DNA of 9,649 bases, taken from Hyphomicrobiaceae bacterium. Its GTDB lineage: Bacteria > Pseudomonadota > Alphaproteobacteria > Rhizobiales > HXMU1428-3. The translations under genes were made by a program, and so were the position numbers. Positions 1 to 7,500 of this stretch are shown in pieces. The notes beneath the pieces are model-generated. The model was not told the DNA's origin. It made no database searches and worked only from the letters and a program-made list of their open reading frames with translations. The DNA is taken from contig JANQQH010000457.1 of assembly GCA_028285025.1 (NCBI GenBank), positions 1-9,649 on the forward strand. The letters are read 5' to 3'. Position 1 is the first letter of the stretch. Every line of letters begins with the position of its first letter.

Positions 1-951
1 GTATTATGGCCAGATGTAAAGTCTATCATCATGCTCACAATGAACTATGGGCCTGAAGAAAATCCACTTCCAGAACTTGAAAAAAAACACCAAGGCGTGA
101 TCTCCGTTTATGCCAAAGGCAAGGACTATCACGACATCGTCAAAAAGAAGCTCAAAAACATCGCCCGTTGGTTTGTTGCGCAAACAGGGGCTGAAGTTAA
201 GGTATTTGTCGACACCGCCCCGGTCATGGAAAAGCCCTTGTCTATGCAAGCCGGCATTGGCTGGCAAGGCAAGCATACCAATTTGGTGAGCCGTCAAATT
301 GGTTCCTGGGGCTTTATCGGGGCAATTTTCACCACCCAAGATTTAGAGCCAGACCGGCCCGAGCAAGACCATTGCGGCTCATGCCAAAAGTGCATCGACA
401 TATGCCCCACCAATGCGTTTCCTAGTCCCTATCGGTTAGAGGCAAGGCGCTGCATTTCCTATCTCACCATAGAGCACAAAGGGCCAATCCCGCATGAATT
501 TCGAGAAAAAATAGGCAACCGCATATATGGTTGTGATGATTGCCTCGCCGTGTGCCCCTGGAATAAGTTTGCCAGCCAAGCCAGTGAACAACGCTTCCAT
601 GCCAGAAACGAAACCGACAACCCCCCTTTAGCTCAGCTGCTAACAATGGATGAGCAAGCCTTTCAGCAGCGCTTTAAAGGCACGCCCATAAAACGAACAG
701 GGCGCGATCGTTTTTTACGCAATTGTTTAATCGCAGCGGGCAATTCAAAAACGCCAAAACTAAAACCAATCCTGTCAAACATCATAACCAACAAACAAGA
801 ACCAACACTTGTGCGCACCAGCGCCATCTGGGCCTATAAAAAACTCAGCACGCAGCAAGAGGCATCAAAATTGCAGAACCTTGTCTTGGCGAGTGAAACA
901 GACCAAGATGTGATCAACGAATGGCAAATAAGAGACCAACATGACCAATAA
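1..951 (+). CDS. queG: Epoxyqueuosine reductase QueG, 5'-truncated by window edge
   Basis: QueG catalyses the last step of queuosine synthesis, reducing epoxyqueuosine to queuosine in the tRNA anticodon with cobalamin and two [4Fe-4S] clusters; it is cytoplasmic. The frame is open from base 1, and the residues before the ATG at 31 (LWPDVKSIIMLTMNYGP) already match the family, so that ATG is internal. From memory of E. coli QueG (about 379 residues), roughly 65-70 N-terminal residues are missing; 316 are visible. Visible-residue numbering: the FVDTAPVMEKP motif carries the family's catalytic Asp. The first ferredoxin-like set is C125-x2-C128-x2-C131-x3-C135-P. RRCISYLTIE has C151. The second set is C178-DD-C181-x3-C185-PWN. 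The last ~80 residues look like the helical HEAT-like tail of QueG. The stop overlaps the next gene by 11 bp, which suggests an operon. The family call is very secure. Confidence 0.96.
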   Translation, partial: VLWPDVKSIIMLTMNYGPEENPLPELEKKHQGVISVYAKGKDYHDIVKKKLKNIARWFVAQTGAEVKVFVDTAPVMEKPLSMQAGIGWQGKHTNLVSRQIGSWGFIGAIFTTQDLEPDRPEQDHCGSCQKCIDICPTNAFPSPYRLEARRCISYLTIEHKGPIPHEFREKIGNRIYGCDDCLAVCPWNKFASQASEQRFHARNETDNPPLAQLLTMDEQAFQQRFKGTPIKRTGRDRFLRNCLIAAGNSKTPKLKPILSNIITNKQEPTLVRTSAIWAYKKLSTQQEASKLQNLVLASETDQDVINEWQIRDQHDQ

Positions 952-1822
952 CAACAAATCAATCTTATTTTTAGGCGCCGGCTACACTGCCAAAGAAATG
1001 ATGCGCCAATTGCAGCACACACCTGATTTTAAGGATCTTGTCATTTATGGCACCACCCGCTCAGGGCGCAATTTTGAAAACATCAAAAAGGCCGGTGGCA
1101 CGCCTATATTATATGAAGGCACAGGCCCATCAGATGCTTTAGGCCCGGTTCTACGCAGCGCCCCCTACATTCTCGTCTCCATCAGCCCAAAAGAACAAGG
1201 CGACTTGATCCTTCAGCACCATTTGCAAGAGATCAAAGCCAACCAAAACTTAAGCTGGGTTGGCTATCTGTCCACAGTTGGCGTCTATGGCAATCATGAT
1301 GGCGCCTGGGTGAGCGAAGATAGCCAGGCCAACCCTTCGTCCAAACGCTCACAATGGCGCAAACTAGCCGAAGACCAATGGCTAGATCTACACCAACAAA
1401 ACGGCATACCTGCTCATATTTTCCGCCTGCCAGGCATTTACGGACCAGGCCGAGGCCCGACCAACAAACTCAAAAAAGGCACGGCCAGGCGCATTGAAAA
1501 AAAGGGACAAGTGTTCAACCGCGCTCATGTAGAAGACATTGCCAACATATTAATCGCCTCAATGAGCCAGCCCAACCCAGGCGCAATCTATAACGTCTCC
1601 GATGATGAACCTGCCCCACCGCAAGATGTGTTAGCCTATGCAGCGCAATGTCTGGGGTTAGACGTGCCCCCTTTAATCCCGTTTGAACAAGCCGAAATGA
1701 CACAAATGGCCAAAAGCTTTTACACCGACAACAAACGCATTTCCAACAAGCGGATAAAAGAGGAGTTAGGTGTAAGTTTAAAGTATCCCACTTACCGTGA
1801 AGGGATAAAGGCGTGTCTATAA
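941..1822 (+). CDS. Atypical SDR / NAD(P)-dependent epimerase-like protein (YeeZ-like)
   Basis: This 293-residue protein is a predicted cytoplasmic NAD(P)-binding Rossmann protein of the short-chain dehydrogenase superfamily; its substrate is unknown. The nucleotide-binding loop is LGAGYTA at residues 11-17 after a hydrophobic beta strand. S111-T112-V-G-V-Y116-G and R162-LPGIYGPGR are the usual extended-SDR landmarks, and HVEDIA followed by YNVSDDEP is typical of the C-terminal half. The YxxxK pair is not evident: the expected position reads SQWRKLAEDQW. This agrees with the atypical YeeZ-type subgroup, so oxidoreductase activity should not be assumed. The ATG at 941 lies inside the end of queG (11-bp overlap). 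No better start is visible, so translation is probably coupled. As I recall, queG followed by an SDR gene is a common Hyphomicrobiales arrangement. No role in queuosine synthesis is implied. Confidence 0.87.
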   Translation: MTNNNKSILFLGAGYTAKEMMRQLQHTPDFKDLVIYGTTRSGRNFENIKKAGGTPILYEGTGPSDALGPVLRSAPYILVSISPKEQGDLILQHHLQEIKANQNLSWVGYLSTVGVYGNHDGAWVSEDSQANPSSKRSQWRKLAEDQWLDLHQQNGIPAHIFRLPGIYGPGRGPTNKLKKGTARRIEKKGQVFNRAHVEDIANILIASMSQPNPGAIYNVSDDEPAPPQDVLAYAAQCLGLDVPPLIPFEQAEMTQMAKSFYTDNKRISNKRIKEELGVSLKYPTYREGIKACL

Positions 1823-2027
1823 TCAACTGATGTAAGCAATAAGAGCAAACAATAGATCAGCTTATAATTCAAACCAGCAAATTTCTGATTTAGACCGCCT
1901 CTACCTTTATCAAATCAAAAGCTATACTTTCATTAGCCAAATGCCCAATTTTCTTGTTCTGAGCCTAGAATAATGGTTTTTTTATGCTGCCTTCTTATTT
2001 ATGTACCATACAGTTTCATAGTATTAT

Positions 2028-2055
2028 TGCAAAAAATTCATGTAATGTGCAAAAA
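2028..2055. repeat. TGCAAAAA direct repeat, 20-bp period
   Basis: TGCAAAAA occurs at 2028-2035 and again at 2048-2055, so the copies start 20 bp apart, about two helical turns. They could be paired protein-binding sites on one DNA face, or chance in an A-rich spacer. No known regulator is recognised. Confidence 0.35.
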
Positions 2056-2088
2056 TACAACTTGATTAATCCGCATAAATAAAGTCAC

Positions 2089-2109
2089 TATCAGCAATAA
2101 TATCTGATA
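2089..2109. promoter_or_regulatory. Possible operator: 6-bp inverted repeat
   Basis: TATCAG (2089-2094) and CTGATA (2104-2109) are perfect inverted arms around a 9-bp A+T-rich spacer. Symmetry and position, 58 bp before the GTG of the acyltransferase gene, fit a dimeric regulator site. The arms are too short and A+T-rich to be a terminator, and no T-run follows. The regulator is unknown; a chance match is possible. Confidence 0.3.
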
Positions 2110-2153
2110 CCATATATTACTTAAGTTTTCATTCGATAAACTTTACAACAAAC

Positions 2154-2159
2154 AGGTGG
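2154..2159 (+). promoter_or_regulatory. Ribosome binding site deciding a GTG start
   Basis: AGGTGG lies 7 nt before the GTG at 2167. An in-frame TAA immediately precedes that GTG (2164-2166), so no start further upstream is possible. The first in-frame ATG (2401) would cut into the conserved domain. Confidence 0.7.
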
Positions 2160-2166
2160 CGTTTAA

Positions 2167-2931
2167 GTGCTCAGAAATAATCCTCTTTTTAAATCTAAAT
2201 CAAATCAAGAAACTTCCAATCAAAAATCATCAGAAAAATCTCAGAATAATTTAGAAAACAACGATCAATTTGTATTTGCTTCAGAGCAAAACCAACTAGC
2301 GGCGGACGCTGTCTCTGAGGCAGAGCCTGAAGAAGGCAAATCGTTAAAGGTTGATGTGCCACCTGAAGAGCTGGCCAAGTTCCAGGCGCTGCGCTCTAAG
2401 ATGGTGTCCGCCTCCTTCGGCGAAATGGTGACATTGCTGATGAAATCCCCTCATTACCGCCATTACAGCCTGGCTGACCTGGACTGGCTGCTGATCCCGC
2501 CTCTGATGACCAACCAGTTTTTGGTGGTCGAAGCACAACTGAAACCACCTGCCAAAGACAAAGACACTGAAGGCGAAGAAACCAAGCAAAAAACGTTGCC
2601 CCCAGGGGTGCGCATACCTGTTGGGTTGGCCTTATGGGCCAAAGTCTCACCTGAGGTGGATGCCAAATTGAGTGAAAACTTAAACGCCCCGGTAAAATTG
2701 CGCCCGGACGAGTGGCGCTCTGGGGAGATCAACTGGTTGATTGAAGTGATTGGCGACCAGCAGATCATGGCCGGGCTCTATAACAAGCTGAAATCGGATG
2801 TGTTTAAGGGCCAAAAGTTTAAAGTGCGGGCCCAAGATAAAGACGGCAAGCACCTGGTGCAGGAGGTGAGCGGGGAAGCGATGTCTGATGATGCGAGCAC
2901 TGGGCAGGATGCAACGCCTTCCGCGAATTAG
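2167..2931 (+). CDS. RTX toxin-activating lysine acyltransferase (HlyC/CyaC family)
   Basis: HlyC-type enzymes transfer a fatty acyl group from acyl-ACP to internal lysines of an RTX protein in the cytosol before secretion. Residues ~80-225 follow HlyC: FGEMVTLLMKSP, then LADLDWLLIPPLMTNQF, then PVGLALWAKVSPEVDAKL, then RPDEWRSGEINWLIEVIGD, then LKSDVFKGQKFKV. HlyC is about 170 residues; this protein has 254. The extra length is a polar N/Q/S/E-rich leader (1-~62), a charged insert (~127-146) and a polar C-terminal tail. On my ungapped alignment the HlyC catalytic His23 falls on Y97, with H96 and H99 either side (SPHYRHY), and Asp92 falls on E193. H99 may be the working His, as similar RH-Y/L motifs are recalled in alphaproteobacterial members. 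It uses a GTG start and has no signal peptide. It lies upstream of an RTX gene, its likely but unproven substrate. Confidence 0.85.
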   Translation: MLRNNPLFKSKSNQETSNQKSSEKSQNNLENNDQFVFASEQNQLAADAVSEAEPEEGKSLKVDVPPEELAKFQALRSKMVSASFGEMVTLLMKSPHYRHYSLADLDWLLIPPLMTNQFLVVEAQLKPPAKDKDTEGEETKQKTLPPGVRIPVGLALWAKVSPEVDAKLSENLNAPVKLRPDEWRSGEINWLIEVIGDQQIMAGLYNKLKSDVFKGQKFKVRAQDKDGKHLVQEVSGEAMSDDASTGQDATPSAN

Positions 2932-2978
2932 TTGAATTTTGCCGAGTGTTTTATGAGGGATAATGATCGTTGATGTCT

Positions 2979-2984
2979 AGGGGG
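2979..2984 (+). promoter_or_regulatory. Ribosome binding site before a GTG start
   Basis: AGGGGG ends 4 nt before the GTG at 2989, a tight spacing. An in-frame TGA at 2971-2973 and no other start codon between make this GTG the only upstream start. Confidence 0.55.
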
Positions 2985-2988
2985 CATT

Positions 2989-3747
2989 GTGTGGAAAGCT
3001 TTTAAATATTTCATTTTGATGGTTTTGCTGATTGTTGTTTTGTTAGGGGTTTATGTAGCCTCAGAAATTAACAATGATATCTACACTTGGCATGAAAAAC
3101 TCACCCTTGAGGTAGAGACGCCAGAAGGACTTAAAACAGCCAGTTCCGTACAAAAAATTGTATGGCGTCATTCTCATGGCGACTTGGTGTTTCATGAAGC
3201 GCGAGGCGTATTTAGCAGCGCAAAAGGTGAAGCTGCTATTCTAGAAATTGTTCCAGGAAAATATCTGTTTGCATTATTTAAAGGGGCTAGGGGAGCGGAG
3301 CAGTTCCGAGATGTAGGAATGTATTATGCAGACTTGGCAAACATGCTTCGCAAGGCGAATCCGAGCCAAGCTCATCCTCATTATAAGCTAAGTATTAAGG
3401 AAAATGTTCGGATTATAAAGAGCCCAAAAGGGCGCCCTTTTGCTCTTTCAAAACAATATTATCCGCTTTTGGTGACTTTCAAAGATATCAATGATCCAAC
3501 CAGTGTGCAGCAGGTAGACCCTGATAACTTTGCTGCCACCTTTGGTCCAGACATCAAGCTTAAAAGTATCACCCTTGAGATTACAGATGAGCCTGTGACA
3601 ACTGGGAAAGCAGAGAAAGTATTGGGGTGGTTTTACAATGTAGATCGCATTGTTCCTAAAAGCCAAGTGGCTTCATATTATTCAAGAAAAGAACCAATCC
3701 CTAGCAAGGGAGATTTTATTAGTTATAGCCTTTGGAGGAAAAAATGA
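2989..3747 (+). CDS. Membrane-anchored protein of unknown family, coupled to RTX gene
   Basis: I do not recognise a named family. The 252-residue product begins with MWKAFKYF, then a strongly hydrophobic helix at about residues 7-27 (FILMVLLIVVLLGVYVA). There is no lipobox cysteine and no clear cleavage site, so it is probably a signal anchor with the remaining ~225 residues in the periplasm. That part alternates polar and hydrophobic residues (LTLEVETPEGLKTASSV, LKSITLEITDE), suggesting beta structure. The GTG start is forced by an upstream in-frame stop. Its TGA overlaps the ATG of the RTX gene (ATGA), so the two products are probably made together. In Neisseria, frpD encodes a ~270-residue lipoprotein upstream of frpC that binds FrpC. 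This gene sits in a similar position, but I claim no sequence homology. Anchor, chaperone or protective roles are guesses. Confidence 0.85.
   Translation: MWKAFKYFILMVLLIVVLLGVYVASEINNDIYTWHEKLTLEVETPEGLKTASSVQKIVWRHSHGDLVFHEARGVFSSAKGEAAILEIVPGKYLFALFKGARGAEQFRDVGMYYADLANMLRKANPSQAHPHYKLSIKENVRIIKSPKGRPFALSKQYYPLLVTFKDINDPTSVQQVDPDNFAATFGPDIKLKSITLEITDEPVTTGKAEKVLGWFYNVDRIVPKSQVASYYSRKEPIPSKGDFISYSLWRKK
3734..3738 (+). promoter_or_regulatory. Ribosome binding site and ATGA coupling for RTX gene
   Basis: GGAGG lies 5 nt before the ATG at 3744, within the last codons of the upstream gene. The ATG shares bases with that gene's TGA (3744-3747), the classic termination-reinitiation overlap. Confidence 0.85.
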
Positions 3748-4568
3748 CTTCACCAACTTTAATGCAAGCTATTTTAGCAATGGATGCTTACAATCAGGGA
3801 TACAATCCAGGATTGGATCATGGTGAATCCCAAATAGGCAACGCTACTGTGAGACCAAGGGAAAGTTTGGTTTCAGACGATGAATACGCAAACTGGCAAA
3901 CAGCCGGCTTCTACGCTGTCGCCTACAATTATGACGACCAGACAGTTATCTCCTATCGCGGCACGGATAATTATTCTCTTTTCACAGATAGTAATGGGAA
4001 CCCAAGTGATGTAGTAAACGGTTGGATTACAGGTGCAGGGGCCTGGCAAACAGATCAAGTTCGTTTAGCCGCACAGTTTTTCCAAGCTGTTCAAGACTCA
4101 ACGCAAAATATAATTTCTTTAACGGGTCATTCTTTAGGAGCAGGATTGGCTGGAATTGTTGGTAGTATTTATGGACATGCTGTCACTTTGTTTGACAATA
4201 TGCCTTTTGAACTTTCTGCAGATAATATCTATTATTATGCGAATTTATCAGATGCTGAGATAGCTCAACAAGCTGGCGAGGCTGCAAATTTAGGGAATAC
4301 ATTTAATCAAGCGCTTTATGATAGTACTTATGATGACCTTGTTGCAAAGCGCACATATGCCCGTGACACCTTCTATGATGGGGGGGAAGCATGGGATCAA
4401 AACCGGTTCTTGATTGATGGATATGCTGTTACAGGTGAAGTTTTACAATTCATTCGAGATTTACCTCCTACACAAAATAGCCCCGTAACATACCTAGATA
4501 GCAATGGTGGCACTAGAAGCTGGATTGATCTTCATAGTCAATCTCTTCTCGTCAATCTTCAATTTGCC
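3744..4568 (+). other. Lipase class 3-like alpha/beta hydrolase domain
   Basis: Residues ~1-275 of the RTX protein. R72-G-T-D75 after a YRGTD strand is the usual oxyanion-side motif of class 3 lipases. SLTGHSLGAGLAG places the nucleophile at S130 (G128-H-S-L-G132). D151 in LFDNMPFE is the likely acid residue, and H264 in WIDLHSQSLL the likely general base. The N-terminal SPTLMQAILAMDAYNQGY is recalled from alphaproteobacterial RTX lipases. Lipase or phospholipase activity is inferred from the motifs; the substrate cannot be read from sequence. The domain's end is approximate. Confidence 0.85.
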
Positions 4569-7500
4569 CAAGAGAAAGGACTGACTGATTGGCATAGAAT
4601 TGGGGGTGATTTGTGGGATGCCGCCTTCAGCGAAGAAGTTGGTGAAGCTGCAGGGTTCAAAGATGATGTAAAGGGACATTATAGTGCTTCTAGTAAATTA
4701 CTAAGTGCCCTTGCCTATTCTGCCATTGATGAAGGCAATCTTGTGTTTGGAGACACAGGCATTCGTGCGATGTTTGATGACGCGGATCAATTAGGTAAGG
4801 TCCTTAGTTCACCAACTTCAAATAGTTTCTTAGGGACCGCCTCTGACGAAATTGCTCAAATCTTTGTTCAATATGCCGGCATCTTAGCCAATTACAAAGT
4901 GAGTTCTAACAATGATATTTTAAACCTTGACCCGGAAACAGGCATCATTGATGTCACTGATGATAATCAATTGCTTTCAATTGATTTGTCGTCAACCCTT
5001 TGGACAGATGTGTTTGAAAATGGATTAAATGGAGGGCCATTTAAACCCATTGCTGGGGAGATCACCCCTTTCAAAAAGGATGAATTTTTCACCCAACTGT
5101 TTACTCAAAATGGTCAAAGTGATATTCAAAAAACATTGTCTGAATTGGGGCTGTCATGGAACAATGAAGGCACAAACGAGGCAACATTTGACAGTCTTGC
5201 TACATTTGTGTGGGGAGCAGGAGGTCGGCATGTTTTTGACCGCGTCAATATTGCCACAAAAAATTCTGGACCCGACAAAACGATTGGTGAGCGTCGTTAT
5301 GACACAGATCTAGATAAGCTCATTGGGAATGAAGTTCGTGTGGATGTATATGCCGGTGTTGAGCAAAATGATAAAATCACTGGCACGCAGTATAATGAGT
5401 TGATCTTTACCGGCAAAGGCACCGATAAAATCACGGCAACTGGCGGTCGTGATTTTATCTCTGGTGGAGACGGTAATGATACTGTCGACTATTCTTCACT
5501 TGATAACAACAATAATCCGATCCTTCTTACTGTAGATCAAGCCAAGGAATTTGGAGCCCAAAATGCACCTGGCACCACACCGCTCGTTGAAGTGGTGAAA
5601 AATTTTGACTCGGTTGAAGCCCGCGACCTTCTCCATTCCATCGAAGTGCTCACTGGCACCGATTATATAGATTACCTGATCGTCAACGATCTTCCTGAAG
5701 ACCTCAAACTCAAAATCCAAAATCTTGGCGGTACGGCCAATGAACCATTGGGGGATATTATTTATGCCAAAGATGTTGAGGGCGGGGTTGAAATTAACGT
5801 TAACGATGGCAATGGCTATTTAAAGAAGAAATCTGGTCCCGGCGGGATTATAGAATTTGAAAACTTGCTGGTTGAAAGTTCCTCTCCAGATAATAAAGCA
5901 AATATCGTTCTAACTGATGATGATGATATTATCACCGGACATTTTGGCGCCGTTGATATTTATGGCGGGGCGGGCAATGACGAGATTAGATCTTACGATA
6001 ATGAATTTAGTAGCCTTTATGGTGGTGAGGGTGAAGATCTCATTATCTCCACAGGGGCTGGAGAAGCTTACCTTTATGGTGGTGACGGCAGCGGGGCAGA
6101 TAACAGCAAGGATATTTTTTCCGTCTCTCATGGTGATCTTGTTATGGATGCTGGCGTTGAGGATGAGCTTGCTTGGGACAACCTGCTTGTTCGCGGTGGC
6201 GTTCAATCTTGGTGGATGGAAAAGGGCTGGGCATCATGGCAACCGACCACCTCGATTTTTAGCAGCTCGCCCCTTTCTTTTGTGTCCGCTTTTGGCGCGC
6301 TTGCACCTTTAATGAAGCTCTCCATGCAGTTTGACATTTTTACCTCGCTCATGTTCCAATTTCGCATGACTGACAGCGGTCAGTTGGTGGTGCAAACAGC
6401 AATGGATCGTGGTGGCCGGGCGGTGATTGAAAATTACGATGTTGATCTGGATACCGGCCAAGGCACAGCTGGTGTGACCGTGTTTCAGCAAAACCTCATC
6501 GATAGCGGTTCAATTGGGCAGCTAAAACAATATGTTAATTTGGCTATGAAAGCCGGCTTCGGCACTGGATTTGATGGGCAAGACCCGTTAATCCTTGATC
6601 TTGATGGTGACGGGATTGAGCTGTCCAGTTTAAATGCTGGCAATATTTATTTTGACCTTGATAATGATGGCTTTGCAGAGCGCAGTGCCTGGACCAAAAA
6701 TGGCGATGATGGCTTTTTGGTGCGTGATTTAAACGGCAATGGCCAGATTGATAACATCACTGAACTTTTCGGCACCCGCGAGACCCCAGGCTTAACCGCC
6801 CTTGCCGCGCTTGATAGCAATCAAGATGGCAAGATTTCAGCCGATGATGCCGCGTTTAATGAATTGCAAGTTTGGCAAGATTTCAATAGTGATGGCAAAA
6901 CGGATGCCGGAGAGCTTTCAACCCTGGCTCAATTGGGCATCTCTGAAATCTCTTTAACCGGCACCACGCCATCCGAGACCACAATTCGCGGCAATACCAT
7001 TCGTGAGGAAAGCATTTTTACCCGCGACGATGGCACGACCGGGACGGTCTCAGACGTGTTGTTGCAAACCCTAGAAATTGAAACCCGCTACTTGGGCGAT
7101 GCAACCATTTCTACTGAAGCTGCTGGCTTGCCTGCCTTAAAAGGGTTTGGCAATCTTACCGATTTGCAAATCTCCATGACCAATGACCAAAGCTTGCTTG
7201 AGGCTGTTGAGGATTTCACCCTTCTGCCTGCCAGCATAAGTTGGGATGAGTTGCAATTAGAAACACAAGAGATCCTTTATAAATGGGCCGGTGTTGAAAA
7301 TGTCACGCCCACAGCTCTCGCCACTGGTGTTGATGCCCAGATGCTGGCCTTTTTGGAAGTTTATTCCGGCACGCAGTTGGTCTCAAGGGATGCCAATGGA
7401 AACCCGGATGTTAATAATGCAAATGAGCTTATCACCACCTGGAATGAGGTTTTGGAAAGCTCAACAATTCGTTTAGGCGCTCAAGGACCCTGGGCAAGCG

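Larger units (their letters stand above)
1823..2166. other. A+T-rich intergenic spacer, no gene seen
   Basis: This 344-bp stretch separates the queG/SDR pair from the RTX cluster. It is visibly richer in A and T than the genes before it. I found no convincing coding frame on either strand. It holds a TGCAAAAA direct repeat (2028-2055), a TATCAG/CTGATA inverted repeat (2089-2109) and the Shine-Dalgarno sequence of the next gene. It probably carries the promoter of the RTX cluster, but I could not find a good -35/-10 pair: TTGATT at 2062-2067 has only a weak -10 match 17-19 bp downstream. There is no strong terminator after the SDR gene. Confidence 0.75.

Noticed and set aside
31..33. ATG at 31 as the true start of queG
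   Set aside because: The frame is open upstream to base 1 and encodes family-conserved residues there, and the protein would lack ~65-70 further residues. The gene is cut by the window edge.
1957..1983. Terminator after the SDR gene (TTCT/AGAA followed by seven T)
   Set aside because: The T-run at 1977-1983 is real, but the stem is only four weak base pairs and six bases separate it from the T-run. This is not a credible intrinsic terminator.
2932..2964. Promoter before the membrane protein gene (TTGAAT ... GATAAT)
   Set aside because: The two hexamers are 21 bp apart, too far for a sigma-70 promoter, and the 57-bp gap is short enough for co-transcription from upstream.
5029..5313. Small + strand frame of 94 codons
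   Set aside because: It lies wholly within the RTX gene in another frame, and its product shows no recognisable motif.
5917..6312. Overlapping 131-codon + frame and a 98-codon antisense frame
   Set aside because: Both are shadows of the Gly/Asp-rich RTX coding sequence, whose codon bias keeps alternative frames open.
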